Origin: Pedobacter sp. SL55
GTDB lineage: Bacteria > Bacteroidota > Bacteroidia > Sphingobacteriales > Sphingobacteriaceae
Length of the DNA: 64,000 nt
Direction: 5' to 3'
NCBI RefSeq assembly: GCF_026625705.1
Contig: NZ_CP113059.1
Span: forward strand, 1,488,001 to 1,552,000
Shown: piece by piece, positions 19,432-27,904 of the stretch
How positions within the stretch are numbered: the stretch's first letter is position 1
How the letters are laid out: each line of letters starts with the position of its first letter
Notes under the pieces: generated by a model
Seen by the model: the letters and a program-made list of their open reading frames with translations, nothing else
Told to the model about the DNA's origin: nothing
Databases searched by the model: none
Made by a program: the position numbers and the translations under genes

Positions 19432-19527
19432 TGCGATAATTAGACGATTTGATCAATAGCTAATTTACTAATTACCGATTTATCAAATTTTATTGAAATT
19501 TCGCTTTTATTTCTAAAAATAATTTCC

Positions 19528-19564
19528 TAATATTGCAGTCCGATTTTAAACAATATAAAAATCG
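19528..19564 (+). promoter_or_regulatory. rplS promoter -7 box and leader hairpin
   Basis: TAATATTG (19528-19535) is one base off the -7 consensus. The leader then carries CCGATTTT (19540-19547) pairing with AAAATCGG (19557-19564), just before the start codon at 19583. L19 leaders with autoregulatory structure are known in Flavobacteria. Membership of that class is inferred from position only. Confidence 0.4.
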
Positions 19565-19582
19565 GCTTAATAGCTTAAAATC

Positions 19583-19930
19583 ATGGATTTAGTAAAATTT
19601 GTAGAAGAACAGGTAAGCACTCAAAAAGAATTTCCTTCTTTTAAATCTGGAGATACTGTAAGTGTTCATTATAAAATTCGCGAGGGTAATAAAGAACGTA
19701 TTCAGATTTACCAAGGTGTAGTTATTCAACGCAACAGCGCTGGTGCTAACGAAACTTTCACTGTTCGTAAAATTAGTAATGGTGTGGGTGTAGAGCGTAT
19801 CTTCCCTATCGGTTCTCCAAATATCGAGAAAGTAGAAGTAAACAGCTATGGTAAAGTACGTAGAGCTAAGTTGTTCTATTTACGTAACTTAACTGGTAAA
19901 GCAGCTCGTATCAAATCATTAAGAAAGTAA
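19583..19930 (+). CDS. rplS: 50S ribosomal protein L19
   Basis: This 115-residue protein matches L19 throughout ([54 protein letters not shown]). L19 sits at the interface of the 30S and 50S subunits. It follows trmD by about 150 bp with its own likely promoter and ends in a strong terminator. Confidence 0.97.
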   Translation: MDLVKFVEEQVSTQKEFPSFKSGDTVSVHYKIREGNKERIQIYQGVVIQRNSAGANETFTVRKISNGVGVERIFPIGSPNIEKVEVNSYGKVRRAKLFYLRNLTGKAARIKSLRK

Positions 19931-19954
19931 TCTTTCTTTCTATAGAAAAAATAT

Positions 19955-19983
19955 AACCTCGACTTTATGTCGGGGTTTTTTTG
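19955..19983 (+). terminator. Intrinsic terminator after rplS
   Basis: AACCTCGAC / GTCGGGGTT stem with a TTTAT loop, followed by seven or more T residues. Confidence 0.9.
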
Positions 19984-19987
19984 TTTA

Positions 19988-19995
19988 TATCTTTG
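19988..19995 (+). promoter_or_regulatory. -7 box of the glutamate dehydrogenase family gene
   Basis: TATCTTTG matches TAnnTTTG exactly and is followed by GC, the frequent Bacteroidota context. It overlaps the tail of the rplS terminator and leaves a leader of about 90 nt before the start at 20090. Confidence 0.5.
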
Positions 19996-20089
19996 CGCAG
20001 CCAAATTGAAATCTGATAATGAAACAGTCGGGATCGCATCTGTGACATTGCTCATTTCAATACTTATTATTTATAAAAATGAACACCAA

Positions 20090-21316
20090 ATGAAAGAACT
20101 GTTAAAAAAGTATGAAGAAAAGCAGCCCGAGATTGTTTTTGAGTGGAAAGACAAAGAATCTGAGGCCGAAGGATGGGTTGTAATCAATTCTTTACGTGGT
20201 GGTGCTGCTGGCGGCGGTACCAGAATGCGTAAGGGCTTGGATAAACATGAGGTAGAATCGCTGGCCAAAACAATGGAAGTGAAATTTACCGTTTCTGGGC
20301 CTCCCATTGGTGGCGCCAAATCGGGCATTAATTTTGACCCAGCAGATCCCCGTAAAAAAGAAGTGCTAGAACGTTGGTATAAGGCGGTAATGCCTTTGCT
20401 TAAAAACTACTATGGTACTGGCGGCGATTTAAACATCGACGAAATTCACGAAGTTATTCCAATTACCGAAGGTTATGGCCTATGGCACCCGCAAGAGGGG
20501 GTAATTAACGGCCACTACCAAGCAAGAGAAAATGAGCGTATCCACCAAATTGGCCAGTTGCGCTACGGTGTTTCTAAAGTACTCGAAGATTTAACTTACA
20601 CACCAGACATCAAGAGAAAATATAAAGTAGCCGATATGATTACAGGCTATGGCGTATCAGAGTCTATTAAGCACTTTTACCAAATTTGGGGTGGCAATAT
20701 TAAAGGAAAACGAGCCATTATACAGGGTTGGGGCAACGTTGCTGCGGCTGCGGGTTATTATTTGGCACAACAGGGTGTTAAGGTAGTAGGTATTATTGAT
20801 CGTGTTGGTGGTTTAATTAATCCAGAAGGTTTTACGGAAGCAGAAATTGCAGCTCTATTTAACAACCGCTTAAATAATACATTAGTTGCAGAAAATTTGC
20901 TGCCTTTTGACGAAGCATACAGTAAAATTTGGAGCATGGGTGCCGAAATTTTTGTGCCAGCTGCTGCCTCTAGGTTAGTGAAACAGGAAGAAGTAGACCA
21001 AATGATTGCCAACGGAATGGAAGTAATTGCCTGTGGTGCCAACGTGCCTTTTGCCGATAAGGAAATTTTCTTTGGTAGCATTATGGAGCATGCTGATAAC
21101 CATTTAGCCGTAATTCCTGATTTTATTGCCAACTGTGGCATGGCCAGGGTGTTTGCTTATTTAATGCAGCGCAATGTAGAAATGAGCGACGATGCTATTT
21201 TTACAGACGCCTCTAACATTATTAGTAATGCACTTAAAGCTGTTTACCAAACATCAAACAAGAGAACAAACTTATCAAGCACAGCTTTTGAAATTGCATT
21301 GAAGCAATTGGTATAA
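20090..21316 (+). CDS. Glu/Leu/Phe/Val dehydrogenase family protein
   Basis: This 408-residue protein has the glycine-rich substrate loop with catalytic lysine (GPPIGGAKSGINFDP), NYYGTGGDLNIDE, and a Rossmann NAD(P) domain (RAIIQGWGNVAAAAGYYLAQQGVKVVGIIDR). The family deaminates glutamate or branched-chain amino acids oxidatively or runs in reverse. This group in Bacteroidota is usually annotated glutamate dehydrogenase, but specificity is not certain. The start at 20090 (MKELLKKYEEKQPEIV) was chosen because the upstream in-frame part lies over the promoter and terminator. Confidence 0.9.
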   Translation: MKELLKKYEEKQPEIVFEWKDKESEAEGWVVINSLRGGAAGGGTRMRKGLDKHEVESLAKTMEVKFTVSGPPIGGAKSGINFDPADPRKKEVLERWYKAVMPLLKNYYGTGGDLNIDEIHEVIPITEGYGLWHPQEGVINGHYQARENERIHQIGQLRYGVSKVLEDLTYTPDIKRKYKVADMITGYGVSESIKHFYQIWGGNIKGKRAIIQGWGNVAAAAGYYLAQQGVKVVGIIDRVGGLINPEGFTEAEIAALFNNRLNNTLVAENLLPFDEAYSKIWSMGAEIFVPAAASRLVKQEEVDQMIANGMEVIACGANVPFADKEIFFGSIMEHADNHLAVIPDFIANCGMARVFAYLMQRNVEMSDDAIFTDASNIISNALKAVYQTSNKRTNLSSTAFEIALKQLV

Positions 21317-21320
21317 ACTT

Positions 21321-22451
21321 ATGGATACGAACTTTTTAGAGCAAATTTTTTGGGGCAATACGTTAAAGCAATATGCTTTTTTTGTAGGTATCATCATCGT
21401 AGGGTTACTCTTTAAAAGAATTGTATCCCGCATTTTTAGTCAGCTTATTTTTAGGCTCTTTAAAAAATTTGCCGACGAAGTTAACTCAGAAACCTTTATT
21501 GGTTTGCTTTTAAAGCCAATAGAGTTTTTTATTAGTTTGTCTACACTGTATATTGCTATCAATCAGTTAAAGCATCCTTTAAATGTTGCATTTTTTCGCT
21601 ACAAGAAAAATAAGATCAACGAAGTATTTACCATTGGCGAGTTTGTAGATAAAATTTTCCTGTTCCTAATCATCCTCTCTGTTTTCTGGATTGTGTTAAG
21701 AATTGTTGATTTTATAGCCCATGTGCTTTTGGTACGTGCTGCCAAAACCCATAATAAGGCTGATGACCAGCTGGTCCCTTTTTTGAAAGAACTGCTTAAA
21801 TTTATGGTTTGCTTTGTTGGCTTTTTTGTGTTGTTGGGCTATGTGTTTGAGGTAAATGCGGTAAGCTTAATTACGGGTTTAGGTATTGGTGGTATAGCCA
21901 TAGCCATGGCGGCCAAAGATAGCTTAGAAAACCTATTGGGCTCTTTCTTAATCTTTATGGATAAGCCCTTTACCGTGGGCGATGTAGTAAAAGTAGATGG
22001 TATTGAAGGAACGATTGAGCGTGTGGGTTTTAGAAGCACGGTTTTGCGCAGTGCAGATAAAACTACTTACGTCATCCCAAACCGATCTATGATTGATGGT
22101 GTATTGGAAAACCTGACCATGAGAAATGCCCGTAGGGTAAAGTTTGATATTGGTTTGGTTTACGAAACCAGCAATGAGGTGCTTAAAAAAATCATTGCCG
22201 AAATCAACGGTTTCCTTGCAGAAAATCCAAAAACGACGGATTCTTCGGTAGCTTTTGATTCTTTTGGAGATTCTGCACTTAATCTTCAAATTATTTATTT
22301 GGTGCCCATGAAAAAAGAGTTTGATTTGGCAAAAATTAAGGAAGAGGTAAATTTTAAACTGATTGAGATTGTACAGGCCAATGGTTCTGATTTTGCTTAC
22401 CCAACGCAGCGCAGTATAGAAGAAAGCGCATCAGAAAAAAATAATAAATAA
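21321..22451 (+). CDS. MscS-family mechanosensitive ion channel
   Basis: This 376-residue protein has four or so membrane helices. The pore-lining helix region reads VNAVSLITGLGIGGIAIAMAAKDSLENLLGS, then the beta domain (FLIFMDKPFTVGDVVKVDGIEGTIERVGFRSTVLR) and a cytoplasmic vestibule. This is the small-conductance channel that releases solutes under hypo-osmotic shock. It starts 4 bp after the dehydrogenase gene, so they form a two-gene unit ending at a terminator. Confidence 0.93.
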   Translation: MDTNFLEQIFWGNTLKQYAFFVGIIIVGLLFKRIVSRIFSQLIFRLFKKFADEVNSETFIGLLLKPIEFFISLSTLYIAINQLKHPLNVAFFRYKKNKINEVFTIGEFVDKIFLFLIILSVFWIVLRIVDFIAHVLLVRAAKTHNKADDQLVPFLKELLKFMVCFVGFFVLLGYVFEVNAVSLITGLGIGGIAIAMAAKDSLENLLGSFLIFMDKPFTVGDVVKVDGIEGTIERVGFRSTVLRSADKTTYVIPNRSMIDGVLENLTMRNARRVKFDIGLVYETSNEVLKKIIAEINGFLAENPKTTDSSVAFDSFGDSALNLQIIYLVPMKKEFDLAKIKEEVNFKLIEIVQANGSDFAYPTQRSIEESASEKNNK

Positions 22452-22471
22452 ATGTTTTAGAAAAGCAATTG

Positions 22472-22505
22472 CAAAAGCCCGATTAAGTGTTAGTCGGGCT
22501 TTTTG
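22472..22505 (+). terminator. Intrinsic terminator after mscS-type gene
   Basis: AAAAGCCCGA / TCGGGCTTTTT hairpin with an 11-nt loop and T-tail. Confidence 0.9.
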
Positions 22506-22510
22506 CTTTA

Positions 22511-22598
22511 CGTCATTGCGAGGTACGAAGCAATCTTAAAGCACAAGTAATTAACAATAGCGATAGTTGTAGGATTGCTTCGTACCTCGCAATTGACG
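22511..22598. repeat. Long palindromic intergenic repeat (CGTCATTGCGAGG type)
   Basis: CGTCATTGCGAGGTACGAAG... (from 22511) pairs over about 26 bp with its inverted copy ending at 22598, with one extra T in the right arm. This sequence type recurs widely in Bacteroidota intergenic DNA from general knowledge. It lies between two convergent genes. Confidence 0.75.
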
Positions 22599-22694
22599 AT
22601 CCAGATGCCTAACCATAGACAAATAAAAAGCTTTGCAAGATTAAACTCACAAAGCTTTATACTTTCTACTTTAAACTTTTATACTTTTAACTTC

Positions 22695-23354
22695 CTAAGC
22701 TAGTTCTCCTAGAACCGTAATGCCACCTTTAACCACTTGGTTAAGTTCTAAGTTCACTTTAGTGCCTAAGGGCAAGAAAATATCTACCCTCGATCCAAAT
22801 TTAATAAAGCCAAATTGCTCGTTTTGCGTTACTTGGTCGCCCTCTTTTACATACCAAACAATACGGCGAGCTAAAGCGCCTGCAATTTGACGAAACAATA
22901 CAGGTGCACCATTTTTATGTTCTACCACTACGGTTGTACGCTCGTTCTCGGTGCTCGATTTTGGGTTCCAAGCAGCTAAATATTTACCGGGATGGTATTT
23001 AAAGAACTTTACCACGCCAGAGATTGGATTACGATTGATGTGCACATTTACAGGCGACATGAAAATAGATACCTGCAAACGTTTATCTTTAAAATATTCG
23101 CCTTCTTCAGTTTCTTCAATTACTACTACTTTACCATCGGCAGGGCAAATAATTAAGTTGTCGCCATTGGTAAACGTACGTTTAGGGTTTCTAAAAAACT
23201 GTAGTACGGTAATAAATAATGCAAAAGAAAGGATGTACACAAACCATCTTAGCACAAATACATCGGCAAATCTGTATTCAACAACAGCGTTGATGATGAA
23301 TATAAAAAGTATGGTTAGGGCAATGGAGGTATATCCTTCTTTATGTATGGTCAT
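22695..23354 (-). CDS. psd: Phosphatidylserine decarboxylase family protein
   Basis: This 219-residue protein has two N-terminal membrane helices, then the decarboxylase domain (PADGKVVVIEE, MSPVNVHINRNPISG, YHPGKYLAAWNPKS). Near the C-terminus is FIKFGSRVDIFLP, where the GS bond self-cleaves to form the pyruvoyl cofactor. It converts phosphatidylserine to phosphatidylethanolamine at the inner membrane. The start at 23354 (MTIHKEGYTS) is the family-like N-terminus. The upstream in-frame extension is low-complexity repeat sequence. Confidence 0.93.
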   Translation of the reverse strand: MTIHKEGYTSIALTILFIFIINAVVEYRFADVFVLRWFVYILSFALFITVLQFFRNPKRTFTNGDNLIICPADGKVVVIEETEEGEYFKDKRLQVSIFMSPVNVHINRNPISGVVKFFKYHPGKYLAAWNPKSSTENERTTVVVEHKNGAPVLFRQIAGALARRIVWYVKEGDQVTQNEQFGFIKFGSRVDIFLPLGTKVNLELNQVVKGGITVLGELA

Positions 23355-23480
23355 TTTGATTTTAGATTTTAGAGTTACGATTTTAGATTTGAAATCTGAT
23401 TTAATTACACTACAAAACTCGTAAAAATTTATCACTTTTTGGTGGTCTTTTTTGAGCTACTTGCACAGGTTTTTGTTAAA

Positions 23481-23576
23481 TAAACCCGATTGAAATGGCA
23501 TCCCGATTTTCATCGGGATAAAATGTAAAGCGGGACTATCGAAACCACAGAGGCAGTGGAATTGCTTTTCAAAAAA
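23481..23576 (+). repeat. Structured dispersed repeat, copy C (about 96 bp)
   Basis: The ends are TAAACCCG (23481-23488) and GCTTTTCAAAAAA (23564-23576), with GTAAAGCGGGA at 23525. An internal perfect hairpin ATCCCGAT-TTTC-ATCGGGAT is present. Two other copies share the ends and layout: 39898-40000 (minus) and 57271-57381 (plus). It lies between hpt and psd. Confidence 0.6.
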
Positions 23577-23614
23577 ACTTGAGATGCTCTAGTAGCCGCT
23601 GGATTGATACAAAA

Positions 23615-24154
23615 TTAAACTGCCCTGTAAATATGGTTCAAGTTTCGTCCCAAGCCGTCGTAATCTAAGCCGTATCCAACTACAAACTCATTAGGGATTT
23701 CGAAACCTACATAGGCCAGTTCTTGGATTTCCTCTTTCAGCGCTTCGGGCTTAAACAATAGGGTGCAAACAGCTACAGAAGCGGGTTCTTGCTCGTATAT
23801 TTTGGCCAAAATGTACTTCATGGTTAAGCCCGTGTCTATAATATCTTCTACTATCACAATATCTCTACCTTTAAGGTTTTGTGGCATACCTAAGGCGTCT
23901 TTAACAGAGCCTGTACTGCTTGTGCCGTGATAAGAAGCGATCTTGATAAACTCAGTTTCGCAAGGCAGCTCAATTTCTTTCATTAGGTCTGCCAGAAACA
24001 GAAAACTGCCGTTAAGTACGCCTATAAATAGTGGGTTTCTGTTTTCGTAAGCTACATTAAGCTGTATGGCCATTAAACGAATGCGCTTGGCAATGGTTTC
24101 TTCTTCTAATAAAAGCTCAAATTCTTTTTGATGAACGCTGATGTTAGTTTCCAT
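23615..24154 (-). CDS. hpt: Hypoxanthine (purine) phosphoribosyltransferase
   Basis: This 179-residue type I PRTase has the PRPP loop IVIVEDIIDTGLTM, LNGSFLFLADLMKEIELPCETEFIKIASY and the C-terminal hood EIPNEFVVGYGLDYDGLGRNL. It salvages hypoxanthine and guanine to IMP and GMP. It overlaps the upstream transglycosylase gene by 11 bp, so they are transcribed together. Confidence 0.94.
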   Translation of the reverse strand: METNISVHQKEFELLLEEETIAKRIRLMAIQLNVAYENRNPLFIGVLNGSFLFLADLMKEIELPCETEFIKIASYHGTSSTGSVKDALGMPQNLKGRDIVIVEDIIDTGLTMKYILAKIYEQEPASVAVCTLLFKPEALKEEIQELAYVGFEIPNEFVVGYGLDYDGLGRNLNHIYRAV

Positions 24155-26303
24155 TTTTTTCGATCTCCTTTTCTCGTCTTCGTTCTTCGCGGCGTTCTTG
24201 CCTAAGCTGTTTTTTTGTTTTTGTGGTATCGGTAGCGGGCTGCACTTTTGCTGTATCTTTTTTAGCTACACCACCAAATAACCTATCGAACAAGTTTTTA
24301 GATTTATCCTGCATCCCTTCGGGAGTCATCATGTCGTCTTCGCCAATATCAATGGCATTGGTGTCTATGGTGGTAGAATCTGGCAGTAGGTATTGTCTTA
24401 AACCTTCTCGTAAACGTACATCGTAAAAACCATAGCCTGTACTGTCTGGTGTGGCTAGGCCGCGGCGAGCCATAATGTTGCCAATGTATTTAAAGTATGG
24501 CAGCAAATATCCTTTTAGCGTACCATTGCTCATAAATTTATATAAGGCCACTTTTGGCTTAGGCACAATGTTGGCTAAGAAAATACCTTCGCCTATGGTT
24601 AACTCGGCAGGTGTTTTGCCAAAATAATGGCGTGATGCTTCGCCAATACCATATACGTTGTTGCCCATTTCTATAATGTTGAAATAAACTTCGAGCATAC
24701 GAGCTTTGCTAACCAAACGGTTGTTCTCTATGAGCCAAACAATTAAAATTTCTTCGGCTTTGCGTACTAAAGTTTTCTTTCTGCTAAGGAAAACATTTTT
24801 TACCAACTGCATAGAAATGGTACTTCCGCCGCGTTTAAATTTTTTCTCTTTAAAGTTTACGGCAATAGATTTACGGATAGATTCTTCCACAAAACCTTTA
24901 TGCCTAAAAAACGATGGGTCTTCGGCTGTGAGCAAGGCATTTTTAAAGTTTGGCGAGATGTTTTCTAGCCGTGTAAAATTAGGGTTTGATGGGCCAATGG
25001 TAATGTTTCGCATGGGCTTGCCATACTCATAAGGTGTATAAACAAAATCTGAATTAATTTTGGTAAGATCCGTTTTTCCAAATTGCAATACTTTAAAATC
25101 TGTTGGGGTTAAGGTAGAGCTAAACTTTACGCTATCAGGAAGCGAGGTGTCCAAATGAAAATCGAGACTGTATTTTAATTTTCCTTGTACCTTAATGCCG
25201 TCTAAAGATTCGAACAAACCTACCGGAAAAGAATTGAAAATTGCCTGTGCATCTTGCTCTGGCGCATTTAGCTTCATTTCATAGATTTTGTTGGGAGAAA
25301 GCGTGTATTTTAAATACGGATGGATGGAAGCATCGCGTAGATAAACGGTTGATGTACTATCTAAACACACAAAATTTTCGCCAATAAGCATGTCTGCTTC
25401 TACACGAGCATCGGGTACAATAATATCTTCTGCCGAAATGCGGGGTTGGTTAATCAATAAATTTTTGATGGCCCAAGAACCAGAAATTTTGTAATCATCG
25501 CCACTAAAACTGGCCTCTTTCATTTGCGTTTTTACCGTGTCGAAATTGATTTTGGTGTGCAGTTTATTTTCCAGATAAGGTAATTCCACTTTTTTCCCAT
25601 CGGCAAACAGCATTACATCCAATTGTTTATCGCTAGGGTCTAGGTTGCCGTTAATGTGCCAAATTGCCGCAGTATCATTTACTTTTATGGTCGATTTGAG
25701 TTCGCCCCCATCAATAGTTGCGGTAGTGGTTAAAAATTTCACAAAGGCTGTATCATTGTCGTTCAACTGCATCATGAAATTCTTGATTTCCATATCATCA
25801 GGTATTTTGTAAAATACCTGGTTTAACAAGTTGCTGGCCAGTTCGCTTAAATTAACCTTGCCTTTGGTAGTGGTGCTGTCTTTTTTCTTTCTTTTTAAGA
25901 TAAAATCGATATTGGTTAACGTGTCTCGCATTACTACGTTTAGTTTTCCTTCGTTTAGGGTAACTTCCGAAAGTTTTACATCGCCAAATAACAAAGGAAA
26001 AAGCTTTACACCAATGGTAATATCGCCTATGGTGGTTAAGGTATCTCTATCTTTTGGTACCACCGAAACTTTGTTCATACGTACACTGCTTAAGCCACTA
26101 AAACCATATTCGCCAATTTTAACGGCTAAGCCATAATCTTTTTGGGCTTTATTAATGGCTTTTGCAACCATTTTGTTTAGCAGTGCTTCTCTTTTACTGT
26201 AAGCAATTGCTCCGCCAGCGGTTAACAAAAGTGCCAGTACACCTAAAACCCAGGCGCCAATTTTCAAATATTTCTTTGGTATTTTAATTTTCGGTAGCTG
26301 CAT
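24144..26303 (-). CDS. AsmA-like protein fused to a GT51 peptidoglycan glycosyltransferase domain
   Basis: This is a large inner-membrane protein of about 719 residues. One N-terminal helix (about 17-37) is followed by 350-400 residues of beta-rich AsmA/DUF748-like sequence. A GT51 domain follows (LLTAEDPSFFRHKGF with the catalytic Glu, RGGSTISMQLVKNVFL, RKAEEILIVWLIEN, EVYFNIIEMGNNVYGIGEASRHYFGK). There is no penicillin-binding transpeptidase domain. The C-terminal tail is charged and Lys/Arg-rich. It polymerises glycan strands from lipid II, or is a lipid/envelope-transport protein with a GT51 module. The first Met of the frame is at 26315. Confidence 0.88.
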   Translation of the reverse strand: MQLPKIKIPKKYLKIGAWVLGVLALLLTAGGAIAYSKREALLNKMVAKAINKAQKDYGLAVKIGEYGFSGLSSVRMNKVSVVPKDRDTLTTIGDITIGVKLFPLLFGDVKLSEVTLNEGKLNVVMRDTLTNIDFILKRKKKDSTTTKGKVNLSELASNLLNQVFYKIPDDMEIKNFMMQLNDNDTAFVKFLTTTATIDGGELKSTIKVNDTAAIWHINGNLDPSDKQLDVMLFADGKKVELPYLENKLHTKINFDTVKTQMKEASFSGDDYKISGSWAIKNLLINQPRISAEDIIVPDARVEADMLIGENFVCLDSTSTVYLRDASIHPYLKYTLSPNKIYEMKLNAPEQDAQAIFNSFPVGLFESLDGIKVQGKLKYSLDFHLDTSLPDSVKFSSTLTPTDFKVLQFGKTDLTKINSDFVYTPYEYGKPMRNITIGPSNPNFTRLENISPNFKNALLTAEDPSFFRHKGFVEESIRKSIAVNFKEKKFKRGGSTISMQLVKNVFLSRKKTLVRKAEEILIVWLIENNRLVSKARMLEVYFNIIEMGNNVYGIGEASRHYFGKTPAELTIGEGIFLANIVPKPKVALYKFMSNGTLKGYLLPYFKYIGNIMARRGLATPDSTGYGFYDVRLREGLRQYLLPDSTTIDTNAIDIGEDDMMTPEGMQDKSKNLFDRLFGGVAKKDTAKVQPATDTTKTKKQLRQERREERRREKEIEKNGN

Positions 26304-26463
26304 AAACCATCTCAAAATAATAGACTTAAAGTGTTAAAACATTGTTGTTATGGCCTTTAAAGTCTTTCTAACGTTTCCTAACAAACGCAAAAAGCATTTG
26401 TTTATTCCGTGTTAAAAATACAACAAAAAGCTAGATACAAAATTATTTATAGCTTATGTTTAG

Positions 26464-26471
26464 TAATTTTG
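26464..26471 (+). promoter_or_regulatory. -7 box of the Mrp gene, abutting the start codon
   Basis: TAATTTTG matches TAnnTTTG exactly and ends 4 bp before the ATG at 26476, implying a leaderless transcript. No -33 TTTG was found at 19-21 bp. Confidence 0.45.
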
Positions 26472-26475
26472 TAGC

Positions 26476-27555
26476 ATGATAATTAGCGAGGAAAAAGTTT
26501 TAGCAGCACTTAGTCATGTAGAAGATCCAGATTTGAAAAAAGATTTGGTTACCTTGAATATGATTAAAGATGTTAAAATTGAGGACAAAAAAGTTTTTTT
26601 TACACTTGAATTGACTACGCCGGCCTGTCCGATGAAAGACATGCTGAAAAATGCCTGTATAAATGCGGTAAAACATTTTGTAGCTGCCGATGCCGAGGTA
26701 GAGATTAACATTACTTCGCGAGTAACCAAACCTATGGATACGAGCCAGCTTAAAGCCATTAAAAATATTGTTTTAATTTCTTCGGGTAAGGGTGGTGTTG
26801 GCAAATCTACCGTGGCGAGCAATTTAGCGGTTACCTTGGCTGCCGATGGAGCTAAAGTAGGTTTAATTGATGCCGATATTTACGGGCCTTCTGTACCCAT
26901 TATGTTTGATTTGGTGGGTGCAAAGCCGAGTGCCAAAGAAACTGAAGATGGCAAAACTTTAATTCTTCCGATAGAGAAATATGGCATTAAGCTGCTTTCT
27001 TTAGGGTTTTTTTCAGATCCAGACCAGCCAGTGCCTTGGCGTGGGCCTATGGCTTCAAATGCAATTAAGCAACTTTTTAACGATGCAGATTGGGGAGAAT
27101 TAGATTATTTATTGATTGATTTGCCTCCTGGTACGGGCGATATTCACATTACCATTTGCCAGAGTTTTCCAATTGCGGGTGCGGTAATTGTAACCACACC
27201 GCAACAGGTTGCGCTTGCCGATACCAGAAAAGGATTAGCCATGTTTGGAATGCCAGGAATTAACATTCCGGTGTTGGGCGTGGTAGAGAATATGGCCTAT
27301 TTTACTCCAGAAGAACTGCCAGAAAACAAGTATTACCTTTTTGGTAAAGATGGAGGTAAGGAGTTGGCGCAACGTTTTGAAGTGCCGTTTTTGGGAGAAA
27401 TTCCATTGGTGCAGGGCATTACCGAGGCTGGAGATCAAGGAAGGCCAATCTCGTTGCAAACGGATCATCCGCAAGCCATCTCTTTTAAAGAAATTGCAGG
27501 AAAAATAGCACAGCAGATTTCCATCCACAATGTGCAAGCAACAGCTAATTGCTAA
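26476..27555 (+). CDS. Mrp/ApbC-family Fe-S carrier ATPase, without the C-terminal CxxC
   Basis: Residues 1-85 are a MIP18/DUF59 domain (EDPDLKKDLVTLNMIKDV, TPACPMKDML). The rest is a deviant-Walker P-loop ATPase (SSGKGGVGKSTVASNLA, VGLIDADIYGPSVP, DYLLIDLPPGTGDIH). Such proteins hold and deliver Fe-S clusters, normally via a CxxC near ENMxxF. Here that place reads ENMAYFTPEELPENKYYLFG with no cysteine, so any cluster must be bound otherwise. A NifU-like gene follows 35 bp downstream, supporting an Fe-S role. Confidence 0.93.
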   Translation: MIISEEKVLAALSHVEDPDLKKDLVTLNMIKDVKIEDKKVFFTLELTTPACPMKDMLKNACINAVKHFVAADAEVEINITSRVTKPMDTSQLKAIKNIVLISSGKGGVGKSTVASNLAVTLAADGAKVGLIDADIYGPSVPIMFDLVGAKPSAKETEDGKTLILPIEKYGIKLLSLGFFSDPDQPVPWRGPMASNAIKQLFNDADWGELDYLLIDLPPGTGDIHITICQSFPIAGAVIVTTPQQVALADTRKGLAMFGMPGINIPVLGVVENMAYFTPEELPENKYYLFGKDGGKELAQRFEVPFLGEIPLVQGITEAGDQGRPISLQTDHPQAISFKEIAGKIAQQISIHNVQATANC

Positions 27556-27590
27556 ATTTTTATTACTTTTATATTTTAAAAATTAAAAAA

Positions 27591-27836
27591 ATGGATTTAA
27601 CAGCACGAGTAGAGGAAGCTTTAGAAACTATCAGACCTTATTTGATAGCTGATGGGGGAAATGTAGCTATTGAAGAAATCACATCAGACAATATTGTAAA
27701 AGTAAAACTATTAGGTAACTGTGGGTCGTGCAAAATGAGTTTCATGACCATGAAAGCGGGCATTGAGCAGGCTATTATTAAAGCAGTGCCAGAAATTAAA
27801 GGTGTAGAAGCCGTTGATTTAGCGCCTCAAGTGTAA
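27591..27836 (+). CDS. NifU-like Fe-S scaffold domain protein
   Basis: This 81-residue protein is a stand-alone C-terminal NifU domain (IRPYLIADGGNVAIEEI, LLGNCGSCKMSFMTMKAGIE) with the CxxC that bridges a 4Fe-4S cluster between subunits. It starts at the ATG at 27591, downstream of the Mrp gene, and is probably co-transcribed. It likely supplies clusters to apoproteins together with Mrp. Confidence 0.93.
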   Translation: MDLTARVEEALETIRPYLIADGGNVAIEEITSDNIVKVKLLGNCGSCKMSFMTMKAGIEQAIIKAVPEIKGVEAVDLAPQV

Positions 27837-27904
27837 CAATTTAACACATTTTAACCAAATACAAACCCAATAGCATATACATTTGTTCTATTATTGTATT
27901 ACAG

